From positions 15,222,027 through 15,286,026 of the forward strand of contig JBBMOA010000017.1 in NCBI GenBank assembly GCA_037954235.1: DNA of 64,000 bases, given 5' to 3'. A program made the translations under genes and the position numbers. This document shows, piece by piece, positions 36,070 to 45,770 of the stretch (positions are counted from its first letter, which is position 1; each line of letters begins with the position of its first letter). Origin of the DNA: Aulostomus chinensis. Taxonomy: Eukaryota; Chordata; Actinopteri; Syngnathiformes; Aulostomidae. The notes below the pieces were generated by a model. That model was given only the letters and a program-made list of their open reading frames with translations. It had not been told where the DNA came from and did no database searches.

Positions 36070-36121
36070 CCTACCTATCTATCTACCTACCTACTGTACC
36101 TACCTACCTACTGACCCACCT
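36070..36121. repeat. CTAC/CTAT tetranucleotide repeat
   Basis: About eleven CTAY units with gtac interruptions. Confidence 0.85.
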
Positions 36122-37747
36122 ATAGGACTGAGCACCAGCTTTAAGACAACACACTGAACCAGTTAAGGTCCTCTATTCCCACACTGGCATTTTCAAATTT
36201 CTCCTTCCTGATCTGGCTAAAGTTGAAGTTGGCAGCTGCCATGCTTAAAATTGTGTGTGGTCACCCAAGTCCTTGTACTAATAAAAAATGGCAAAGATTT
36301 CATTTTTCTGGAGGAATGCCAAAACTCTTCGACACACGCCTGCACAGTCTCATGAATATGGTGTGTTGAATATAAATATGTACTCTTTTTTTCAATATTT
36401 AGTCCGTTTCCTCCACATGAAGCTACTTTCAAACATTTAAGACATCGGCTTTTAAAATTATTCTCTTGTGAGAGGAATATGAAAGCTGAATGTAAATATT
36501 AAACTTAAATCTGAATGTTACACTTGATCCAGTTATTAAGTCTGAATCCCAATGTCAAAGTTAGATTTAGATTTAACATTTCAATTTACTTTTTCATTTT
36601 CTTTAACACAATTCATTTGAGGATGGGTAAAAACGGGCATCTTGCAAATGAAATGCTCACTTTTGTTTTAATTTATGATTATGACATATTTGAGCAGCAG
36701 TTTGATCACACGATTGTGACATGTATTCTGAACCTTTATAACAAATATTCAATTTTCCTGTAGGGAAGACTATTGCACTCAATAGTGCAGTTATAGAGAC
36801 TTAAATTAAGTTTATGGGCTTCTCAGACTTTAATGGCATGTCTCCACTTCCCTGACAGGACATTAAATATGCTATATGCTTATGTTTTTCTGTTTAATAG
36901 TGGAATAGTATGTGTGCTTACATAATAATATATTACACAACCACACAATCTATGAGCTCCTTTCAGTTGTATTTATCTCTGCAATATACCTTATACACTT
37001 AACGTGACTTTCACAACCTGACAAACTGTTAAGCCCAACAAGCCCCCGGCCGCTCTGCCTACATCCTAATGGTCTAGTCTAATGGCTGTTTGCCTTGTTT
37101 CACGGTAATTGGGGGGCAACTGACACTGCAGCAATGTCTCTCCTATTCTGTTCCTGCTGAGATTCTTCTGCTGGCCCCCTCTGGGTCTTCTGCTTTGTAG
37201 GTACAAGTTTCTGCTCTAATGATATCATAATAGCTGTTTTTCCTCACAGTGGACAATGAATACCGAGCCTGAAGGTGGCCGAGCAAATGAGCTACAGACT
37301 CCACCGGGGACACAACATAGATGAAGACATAGTGTACTATAGATGCAGAGAAAATAGATCATCCATACACGGTGTATTAGTCCTCCTCATTCTTTCCCTA
37401 CCTGTCGAGCAGAAAATGTAAATTAATCTTGATTAAAAGTCAGTTCAGACACTATGTGTGTGTCCTTGGAGCAGCTGTAAGAAATCTGGATTCGAACTTC
37501 ACCTGAATGCTGACAGACACTGATCACCCGACACTTAACACACACACAAGCACACCTTTCACTCCTATAAGATCCGTTTTCACAATGCACAAACACTCTG
37601 GCTCCCTTCCTCGCTGCGCACTCTTGAGTGAGTTAGAAGTCTGAACAATCATTTCTCAGACCAGCTGTATTCATGCTGACACTCCAGTTTGCTCAGTTTG
37701 CTTTCTGAAAACTCACCTCTTCCTCTTTTTAATCCTCTGAGGGGAAA

Positions 37748-37779
<32 letters not shown>

Positions 37780-37873
37780 GAGCGAGAGAGGGAGGGGGAG
37801 CGAGAGCGAGGGAGAGAGAGCGATAGAGAGTGAGAGAGAGAGGGAGAGAGAGGGAGAGAGAGGGAGAGAGAGA
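37748..37873. repeat. GA-rich array with higher-order periodicity
   Basis: 126 bases of almost pure purine. Beyond GA dinucleotides, the right half shows a repeating unit of about ten bases (gagagagagg) and scattered c interruptions. A polypurine mirror-like tract could adopt triplex (H-DNA) structure. Confidence 0.93.
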
Positions 37874-38885
37874 CCTGCACTGAATGCTGACAGGGACATC
37901 ACTTGCCTTCCTTGCTTGCCTTGTTTACAGTCTGCCTCCTTGCTGCTATACCCTCCTCTCTCCCTCAATGGAGCCATAAAAAACAAATAGGGGCTTTTAG
38001 AGGAATTGCCTGTGCACTGAAGATTAATAACAGTTGCACCAGTTCACCCAAGAAAGTCTCCAGAGGCAAAAAACGATATTGGAAGATTAAAAGTGCCACA
38101 TCCCTAAATTGGAATGATTCAGTGCTCAGGCTGCTCTCTAACCAGCTTATTGAGAGTGGAGGTCTTCTACCTATCAGACAAAAAGCATCATTAAGTATTT
38201 ACTGCAGATCTGCAGCATGAGTATAAGCCCAGTGCATGATTGATCCTCTGTGTCAAAATGAATGTGTGGTGGCTGGTCTGTAACTGCAGTAGCACAGAAA
38301 TGGTTGGTCATCCTCGCTGTAGCTTAGCATATTAGCACAGTCATCAAAAGTATTAATTTAACCAATTATTTTCACTGAGTAGTGTGTGCGGCCAAGCTAC
38401 AAATGGTTTGGCCTCCTATCAGACCTTCATTATTTTTTATCACATGAAAATATAACTGATTAAGTAGCAGAATTGTACAGAAAGCCTGTAATTAATCATC
38501 ATAATGATGGAGTTGCCCTCACGAAAAAATAACAATGTTTTTGCCATCCTCTGATTTTTCTGTATTATAGCAGCTATTCTTTTCTATTCTATTTTGTGTA
38601 GCCTGTTATTTTTTATACTTTAAAACTTGCGACAAAAAAAACAGTTTCAGCATGCATCATGCTCCGATTATACTCTTATATATCTTTAATTCATACTTTA
38701 TTTTTTAAGGAAATCTCATTGAGGTACAGTATCTATTTCCTTTTTCTCAGCACAAAAAAAATACGATCAAAAGCACACACAAGGAAAAATGACATCAACA
38801 AAGCCATCACAGTATGATTTTAGATAGTACATTTATCAAGAGCCTCACTATATTTTGCTCTGCATGTTTCCAGGAGTGCCCAGGA

Positions 38886-38956
38886 GTTTCTATAGCAACG
38901 GAAATACACTCACGTGCCCTACCTCCGCAGCAACCACACTTGAGCGTCATAGCAAC
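38886..38956 (+). promoter_or_regulatory. RFX (X-box) motif cluster upstream of a first exon
   Basis: GTTTCTATAGCAAC (38886-38899) matches the X-box GTTGCCATAGCAAC-type consensus at 12 of 14 positions. A second site ends CATAGCAAC at 38956 (10 of 14), and a half-site gcagcaac lies near 38925-38932. RFX factors bind such motifs about 50-200 bases before genes for ciliary and flagellar proteins. The sites stand about 95-170 bases before the ATG at 39053. CpGs are locally more frequent than in the surrounding DNA. Sites seen; regulatory role inferred. Confidence 0.5.
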
Positions 38957-39052
38957 CAGCGAAGTCACGTCCTGAGAGTCACACAAACATTAATTCGCAA
39001 CATTTTTATTTTGCCTCGTATCAGTTAGCAAGGGAAGACCCTACTTGTGGAT

Positions 39053-39121
39053 ATGTTGAGGAACAGGACACAGCTAAAGACCCAGGGCTTCACGGTGAAG
39101 TCCACCATGAAGAACTCCGTG
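39053..39121 (+). CDS. First coding exon (23 codons) of a putative ciliary gene
   Basis: ATG 39053 opens a frame reading MLRNRTQLKTQGFTVKS and then TMKNSV, which ends exactly at a consensus donor (GTG|GTGAGT, intron from 39122; phase 0). The peptide is basic and Ser/Thr-rich, as in unstructured N-termini. A purine (G) stands at -3 of the ATG. Upstream are the X-box motifs listed above, so the context suggests a gene expressed in ciliated cells or sperm. I do not recognise the protein. If real, its next exons lie far downstream; 55498-55530 fits the phase. The case rests on promoter motif, ATG, clean frame and perfect donor together; each alone could be chance. Confidence 0.5.
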
Positions 39122-42100
39122 GTGAGTTATTCTGACGTCGCAAACATTAGCTAACTTTAGCTGTTTGTGTAGCATCAGAGCTAAGTTGCTCAACCTCATT
39201 CTGGAAAAACTTTTCTCTTTTCTTTTAACTCTCGAAGCTATAGAACCTGTTGACTTTACAGCATGTGTTATTCGAAATGTAAATATGACATTTAGATTGG
39301 CAAAATACATTGTCAGCTTCATATATATTCGTCTTCTATGTATGAGCAAGCTAACTTTACATAGACTTCGTGTGCTTTGAATGTGAGGAAGCGACAGAGA
39401 GATTACATAGACTCCTATTGCTATCTTCAGGGTGGCAGTAGCAGCTCTATACTGTACGTTCAATTACAGTGGGTGTATAAGGATATATGGAAGGGACTGC
39501 CTCCTTCCTACTGCTTTAAATGATCCTCTTACCCCTACTTCTCCCCTATCACATCCCTATTGTTATTCAACTGAACCTATCATCCTTCTACTCATTGTGC
39601 CGAGCAAAATCTCAGTACACACTAAGAGAATTGGATGGCAGTTGGGAGTAGGAAAAAGCCTGAGCATATTTCCTCCATCATTTTGCTATCCATGTGTTTT
39701 TCTGTGCTTTGTGTGTCAGTGTGTTTGTATATGTGGCTTTTTTTTCTGTCAGACTAGCTGGGGTTGAAATTTCAACACTGAAATGATCCAATAACTTTTA
39801 TCAGCTCAGTTTTAAACCCTAACACAGTGATTAGACACTAGATTAGATTGGAAGCCATATCCTAAAATAATGCTACTTTCATTTTTTCGAACCCCATTAA
39901 CAGGAAAGAGGAATACTTTATAGACTACACCATACTTGCAGGATGGCTCACATTGTGTATAGCACACCATAAAGTCCCTAACAAGTTTAGAGTTATAAAT
40001 TTCCAATTGCTCCACCTCCAAAGCTTCATCAAAAGCAGCTATTGTGTACATATTCCTGTTGAAGTACTCAGTAAACATCCATTGTATGCTAGACCTTGTT
40101 TTCTTCAGAGTAGTCCCCTTTTTTATGTCGACTCTATGCTATTGAAGGACTCGTTTCCAAAGACAGCCGACTCCTTTCCTTTCATTTACTGCAAATGAAG
40201 ATGGATCAGGAAAGCGTAATAGTTTTATACATCAGAGAACATTCGTCTTCATTGATCAGTCAGTAAAACCTACATCATTATAGGCTTATAACTGCAAAAA
40301 ATATCAAGATTGAGTGTTTAATTTCAGTCAATATCGATGACTATTGATCATTTTTAATGTTTTTAATCCAGATCAGGAGAAAAAAGTTGAATTGAACCAC
40401 TTTATCAGTCAGCTGGTGAGGTCACCTCTCTTTTGAAAAATTAATAATACTAAATTTCTCCATCTTTTCCTGTGTTGTGTCAAACATTGATGCAACCAAA
40501 CAACACACCTGTTGGACTACATCATTAGTAGACATCTGGACCAGTTGTATCTGCCTCCGAAGAACTGTTTGCTGTGTGTGTTTGGCAAAGTTTTTCAGCT
40601 TCTGCTTGGAGCAGCAAGAAAGGCCGTTTAATTTAATTCGGCTGCTATTGCTGAAACTGCTAAGCATTTAACTAATACTAATTCATTTAATGAACTGAAT
40701 GTGTTTAAAAAATGATAGGGGCCAAAATGTGAAATTTGTATGCAACATAGTGTTACACAAGCTCCAACTATGCTTCGTGCCACACGTATTTAGTGGAGAG
40801 GTTCAACAGATTTTTAGAAGTCACTCCTGCTCTGCATCTTTGTACATTAAGTGATCCAGTGGCTTGTTGCTGGGGTTGTGCCCTCTAAGGTACAGCTTCT
40901 GCACCCTTGCATTTATGTTTTTGGCTTTCAGAGGTATGTCTTCGTAGTTTATACCTTGGGTATAGAAATAGGCTCCTGTTGCAGTCCTGTTTCTGAGAGT
41001 GTGTTTTTCTTTAGCTGCAGCAGCTCCTGTACATGACATATGCATTGAATTTTTAAACTATAGTATCATGGATAAATATCAGTTTTAATTATGAATTTTA
41101 ATGTGAAAACAACCCACACTTTTGCATTGTCTTTAATAAAACAAACGTATTTGTTTTACTGGTTTGTACTTATTTATTTAACACACTTGAATGCTGCAGT
41201 GTCATTTTATAATGCCAGGAGGGCTGTGTAGTTGTGTGACCAGCCATGTGGGGCTCACATGGTAAGTGTAGTGGATTCAGTAGATTATAATTGAAGCCAT
41301 GGCCTCCCACCTACAGGATATGCCTGATGTATATCAGCTGCTGCATCACTAACACTGCAGCAAACCTACAGCAGCAGCTCATTTTTGGACACTTAGCTAT
41401 GGAGACAGCAGCCCTTCTCTTTGAATTATCAGCAGAGGAAGGCGGACAGAATGAAGGACTGTCTTCTTTGTTGTCTCCAAACTTTTCTCAGTATTTTAAT
41501 GACAGGGACATTATATTTTACTGGCATTTTGTTTTGATTTGTTTGTAGTGAGTGTATACAAATGACATCAAAAGATAGACACGTTTTCCAAATGACAAAG
41601 TATGCTCTTGGTTTAAATCATAACACAGTATTCAGAAAAAAAACCTAAAATTAAAAAAATTTGAAATGTGAAAACACAGTTGCACTGAATAAATTTAAAC
41701 GGAATTCACAAGGTCTGGCGTTTGAGACGAGGAAAAGTAACTCTCCGGCTAGTTCAGGTAAAGTTCATCTTTTGTCATAAGAAGGTCTTGAGTTTGCTTG
41801 AAGAGGAGCTACGTTTTGCTTCACTTGGTTGTAGAGGTATGCAGAATATATAACGAATATCGTATGAGATCCCTCAGATATTACAACTTTCAATTCTTAC
41901 TCTGCACCTTTACACAGAGGCAGTTGCGGCTGGTGAGCAACAAAGCATTGTCACAGACAACTTAAAATGACAGACTGAGCTTTTCTTTTGCATTCCATCT
42001 CTCAGGCAATTATCCTTAACCCATTTTTTTAGGCAACAACAAGATCTTCATTAATAGACACTGAAACAAAGACAGGTGACGTACAGTAGTGAGCAGGCAG

Positions 42101-43849
42101 TGTTTTTTTTATTTTGTATTTCTAAACTAGGTCTACATACAAATTTGGCATCATGTCATTGTATTTGTTTCTTGTTAGATATATACTAAACTCTGCAACT
42201 CTGCATCAGGAAGTTTCCAAAAATACCTTATTTTGCTTTCTGCTTTTTGTTTTGATGCTGTAATTGTTGACAGCTTTGACTTGGTTCATGATGAAACGAA
42301 AGCATTGCATCAGATGTTGAGGCGTCGGTGGTCACCAATAATTTATATATGAACTTGAGATAAGTGTCAGATAGTATTTTTCTGTCTGGAATATCCTCCT
42401 TTAAAAAAATGATATTTTTAACTAGCTTCCTCTTCTCTAAGACACTTTTGCAAACAGTTTTCCGCCTTGTTACAGTCACACTCCACTTAAAAGAATTTGC
42501 TTCATGTGATAAATAGAAGCTGGATAGTTCTCATGACAAAAGTATGAAACTATAGCCCTCTTTTTTCTGTAGGGGGCTGCCTTGAGATGCAAAAGAGGTA
42601 GTCAGAGCTATCATTGACTTCCTTCTCCTTTTTTGAAGGTCATAAACAAATCTCCTGTCAAGAGCCTACATGAGGAAGGCTCCTGCAAAGCCTTTTAATA
42701 TTCACCATCTCCCGAGAGGATCTGCTATGTCTGGAACATGAATGATACTCTCACACTGCTATACCACTGGCTAAATCCTTAACAAAAACCATTACATTTT
42801 TCAAGGCTTGCTTGCGTCTTTTGCCTTCTGTTTTTTTCTTCCCCTGTGGTCACTGACATATAGCTCCAGAGAGGGCAGCTTTGTGGAGGGCTGTGATTTG
42901 TAGGTAACGACAGGGCCATTTCAAGCCGTGATAGGGTATTGGGACTAGAAGCATAGGCTTATTATACTTTAAAGTATTTGTGGTTATAGAAATTGAATCA
43001 ATAGCACAGGGCCCTGAAACTCTCACCTGTTTTTTTTCTCCTAGTGATTCATCCTCAAGCATTGAAAGAGAAAACAAGATGCGCTTTACATTCTGGTGGG
43101 AGGTCATCACCTTGTGTTTGAGACAAAGGGGGAAGAAGCTGTTATTCTCTGTGCCACTGGCTTATTACAGCAAGGTGACAAAATAACAGGGGTTTAGGGA
43201 GTGAGTGCAAACACCTGCACAGTGGTGTGACACGACTGAACATAAAGACCCCCATAGAGTACTCAGGAACATTAGAGCTGACGCAGATAAGGCATCAATT
43301 TAGGAAACGATTATATATATTTCCTGATTTTATTCAGGAGTTGCTGATATGGATACAATATCCCACTATAATCCCATATAATATAATAAGAGAATGTATG
43401 ACTAAGGCCATAATTAAATTCCATTAAATTGAAAACCTGATAATAAATACACTCAATCAGGTTGATGTAAAAATAGTATAAAATCCAATATTTCTATTTA
43501 CAAATATTAATATTGTCGGTGATTTGAAGCATTGATTTGCAACTTTTCCGAGATACCTTTTTCCCCAGCAGGGATATGTTTTTTTCAGTGCAAAGTGAGA
43601 AGAGGCATGCCATTGAACTAGCATGGAAAATACTGTGTCCTGCTGGGGGAATAGGTACAATGCCGTTTTGATCCACGAAATTTTTTAGATTGTACTCTGT
43701 TTAATTTCAGCCAAATCTGACTAGTCCAGATCTGATCAAAACCACATTTGGGGGTGGTGTGAAATCCGATTCAAATCAAATTTTTACAGATGAATTTCAG
43801 TCTGGATGCTCTGGACGCTAAAAAAGGATTTCAAAGTGTTATTTCATTG
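39122..43849. other. Putative first intron of the ciliary gene, 5' part
   Basis: AT-rich, without recognisable exons or strong repeats. Open frames at 41291-41548 and 42980-43186 are unexplained. The latter follows a good acceptor (ttttttttctcctag, ending 43044), but no family resemblance was seen. Confidence 0.4.
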
Positions 43850-43976
43850 CCTTCTTAAAATAATTGCCAAAGTCGTTTTTCCAAGTTTTTCAAAAAGCAC
43901 AAAAAAGTGGAGATAAAACATCATAAGGAGTTAATTTAAGCAAAAAAGTTGTCAAAAAATTATTAGTTTAAGAAGG
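43850..43976. mobile_element. Small inverted-repeat (MITE-like) element, uninterrupted copy
   Basis: The left end ccttcttaaaataat (43850-43864) and right end attagtttaagaagg (43962-43976) are imperfect inverted repeats. The 127-base interior is A-rich and non-coding. It is the intact relative of the SINE-split copy at 32824-33305. Flanking DNA differs between the two sites, so this is a dispersed and not a tandem duplication. Confidence 0.6.
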
Positions 43977-44986
43977 TGACGATTTGCATCGGTCGTAACA
44001 CATCTCCTCATGGATATTGGCCCATGGATATTTAGTTTGGGTTCATGAATATGTGTATAGCTGATGTTTGGAGCCACAGAATCTGATCTCATCACTTGCA
44101 AAATAACAGTGTGAACAGAAAAATCTGAAATGAGATAAATCTGATTAAAAAAAAAAGGATCTGATTTGCCTGCAGTCTGAACAAGGCAATAGAAATCTTC
44201 ATCTGTCTCACCATTATTGCTTTAGTGGCATTGGACGAGATTGGTGTAATGTCCATTTCTAACCAATGCTGCTTTAGAATACAATCCTTTAGTCCTTGTT
44301 GATTCAGTGACACCTGTAGTAACAGATGGTAACAAAAATTTCATTTCCAAACAGTCACACTGTTTATCTTTTGATAATTGGTAATAATTTGCCTTTTCTC
44401 ATCATTTTGTGAGCAGCCATGATCTAATTCTTTGCTGCACAGAGTTACTCCGTAGACAGCAGTTAACAGTGAAAGGAGTTACTTCACCATGAGATGTCAG
44501 TTTTGAATACACTTGCTTTTTGTTGCCAGACGGCCATTTAATAAAAGGCATGACATATAGTTAGAAGGTGCTTCACTTGTTGTCTGCTACAAAACATGTT
44601 GCAGAGTCACAGGTGATAAACACAAGGGAATGAGCTGGTTTCCCCATCACCACCACCGCAGTTATTTTCTCAGCAATGTTGTGCCTTCTTGCTAAGGAGA
44701 TGCAGGATTTCATTTCCTAGTCAGCATCCTCAAAGTGACGGGTAGCTGTGATATAGTTTTTATTTGTTTGATGGTGAGAGCTAGCTTGTGTACCTGTGCT
44801 AGCTTGACTTATATCTTTTTCTTACTCTGCATAAATGCAAATATTTAAATTGTGAAAAATCTGCATTTAAGAAGCTGTGTGTTTTTGTTTTTTGTTTTGG
44901 CTCATGTTCAGTGTCCAAAATGCAGTAAAGTCAACACAAAGAACTGAAAGGTGTAACAATACAGGAAAGGTATTGATGGTGCTTTG
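43977..44986. other. Non-coding stretch with ATCTGAT words
   Basis: Repeated gatctgat / aatctgat words occur at 44088-44097, 44139-44146 and 44158-44166. They are also found left of the MITE-like element (43729-43737), suggesting that it sits inside an older dispersed repeat of about 480 bases (43710-44190). No gene seen. Confidence 0.35.
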
Positions 44987-44994
44987 GTGGTTAC
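44987..44994. repeat. Left 8-bp target-site duplication of the hAT element
   Basis: gtggttac, matching gtggctac at 45763-45770 (7 of 8). Eight bases is the hAT hallmark. Confidence 0.75.
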
Positions 44995-45762
44995 TAGGGG
45001 TGCTCCAATCGATCGGTGACCTGATCGGCTTCGGCTGATTTGCATAGTATTGGAGTTGATCAGACTTGTCATTAAGGCTGATCAAAAGAGCCGCTCGTAT
45101 GATGCAAAATGCGTGACAAAATTAGGTCGACAAAGTAGCATGACGCAATTAAAATGCAGTGCTAAGACGTCGTCGGCAGTCTGGAAGTTTTTCCAGGTGT
45201 CGAACAAAGACATTAAATTTGCAAGGTCTGTTCAAAGAGAATCAGTCATGGCAGAGAGAGAGCAAGAAATTTGCAAAAGAGGTAGTCGGGGCTATAAGAC
45301 ATTTGAAAGTTAGCCATGTGAAGGAATATGATGAGTATACCACGTTCGCTTGTCTAAAGGAAGAGAGGGACCGTTTGCACGCCGCTAACAAGCCTAAGTT
45401 GACTCTCGCTCAGCTGTCAGTGAAAGAGGTTTTGCAGTGAGGAGAGCCCGATAAGAAAAAAAGCAAGAAACTCTCAGCTTAAAGTTGCAGATAATGAGGT
45501 AAAACAAGAATTTACTGTGTTTTGTGTCTTGTTCTGCACTTTTTTTGGTCTGTTGTCTCTTAATTGCAGGGAAATTATGAGGGCTATCTGATGATATACT
45601 GTATATATTTATATGGCTATTGGCTTTTTATGTTTCCATTACAAGGAATAAATAGATTCATGCCCTGTTTCAACTTCGTAGGCCAATTTGTTTTCTCCAC
45701 AGGAAGCTATTTTGAAATTGAACAGTGATCGGCCCGCGGAAATCCTGATCTGGGCACCCTTA
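44995..45762 (+). mobile_element. Non-autonomous hAT transposon (768 bp) carrying a BED-finger relic
   Basis: The terminal inverted repeats TAGGGGTGC (left) and TAAGGGTGC (reverse complement of the right end) are extended by weaker similarity (about 12 of the first 16 bases). The 8-bp flanks are gtggttac and gtggctac. The interior holds only the first part of a hAT/ZBED-type transposase; the RNase-H-like catalytic domain and hAT dimerisation region are absent. The element could therefore move only with transposase supplied elsewhere. It lies within the putative long intron of the 39-kb gene, in the same orientation. Confidence 0.8.
45150..45440 (+). pseudogene. hAT transposase N-terminus (BED zinc finger), frameshifted
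   Basis: One frame gives SAVWKFFQVSNKDIKFA, the start of a BED domain (SxVWxxF). Another, entered by a frameshift near 45255-45280, gives IRHLKVSHVKEYDEY and then KPKLTLAQLSVKEVLQ, the HLxxxHxxEY end of the BED finger and the linker that usually follows in ZBED/hAT transposases. The histidine pair is kept (HLKVSH), but the two cysteines expected after KFA are lost (RSVQRE instead of Cx2C). The finger cannot fold normally and the frame is broken, with a stop TGA at 45438-45440. The rest of the transposase is deleted. Recognition is by motif order. Confidence 0.65.
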
Positions 45763-45770
45763 GTGGCTAC
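45763..45770. repeat. Right 8-bp target-site duplication of the hAT element
   Basis: gtggctac; partner of 44987-44994. Confidence 0.75.

Larger units (their letters stand above)
34800..38869. other. Non-coding stretch
   Basis: Holds a CTAC/CTAT tetranucleotide run (36070-36115) and a long GA-rich array (37748-37873). 37020-37240 is complex unique sequence, possibly regulatory but untested. No exon defended. Confidence 0.5.

Noticed and set aside
42980..43186. Frame after a good acceptor at 43044 (SSSSIERENKMRF...)
   Set aside because: Phase does not obviously fit neighbouring candidate exons and no conservation can be shown; kept out of the gene model.
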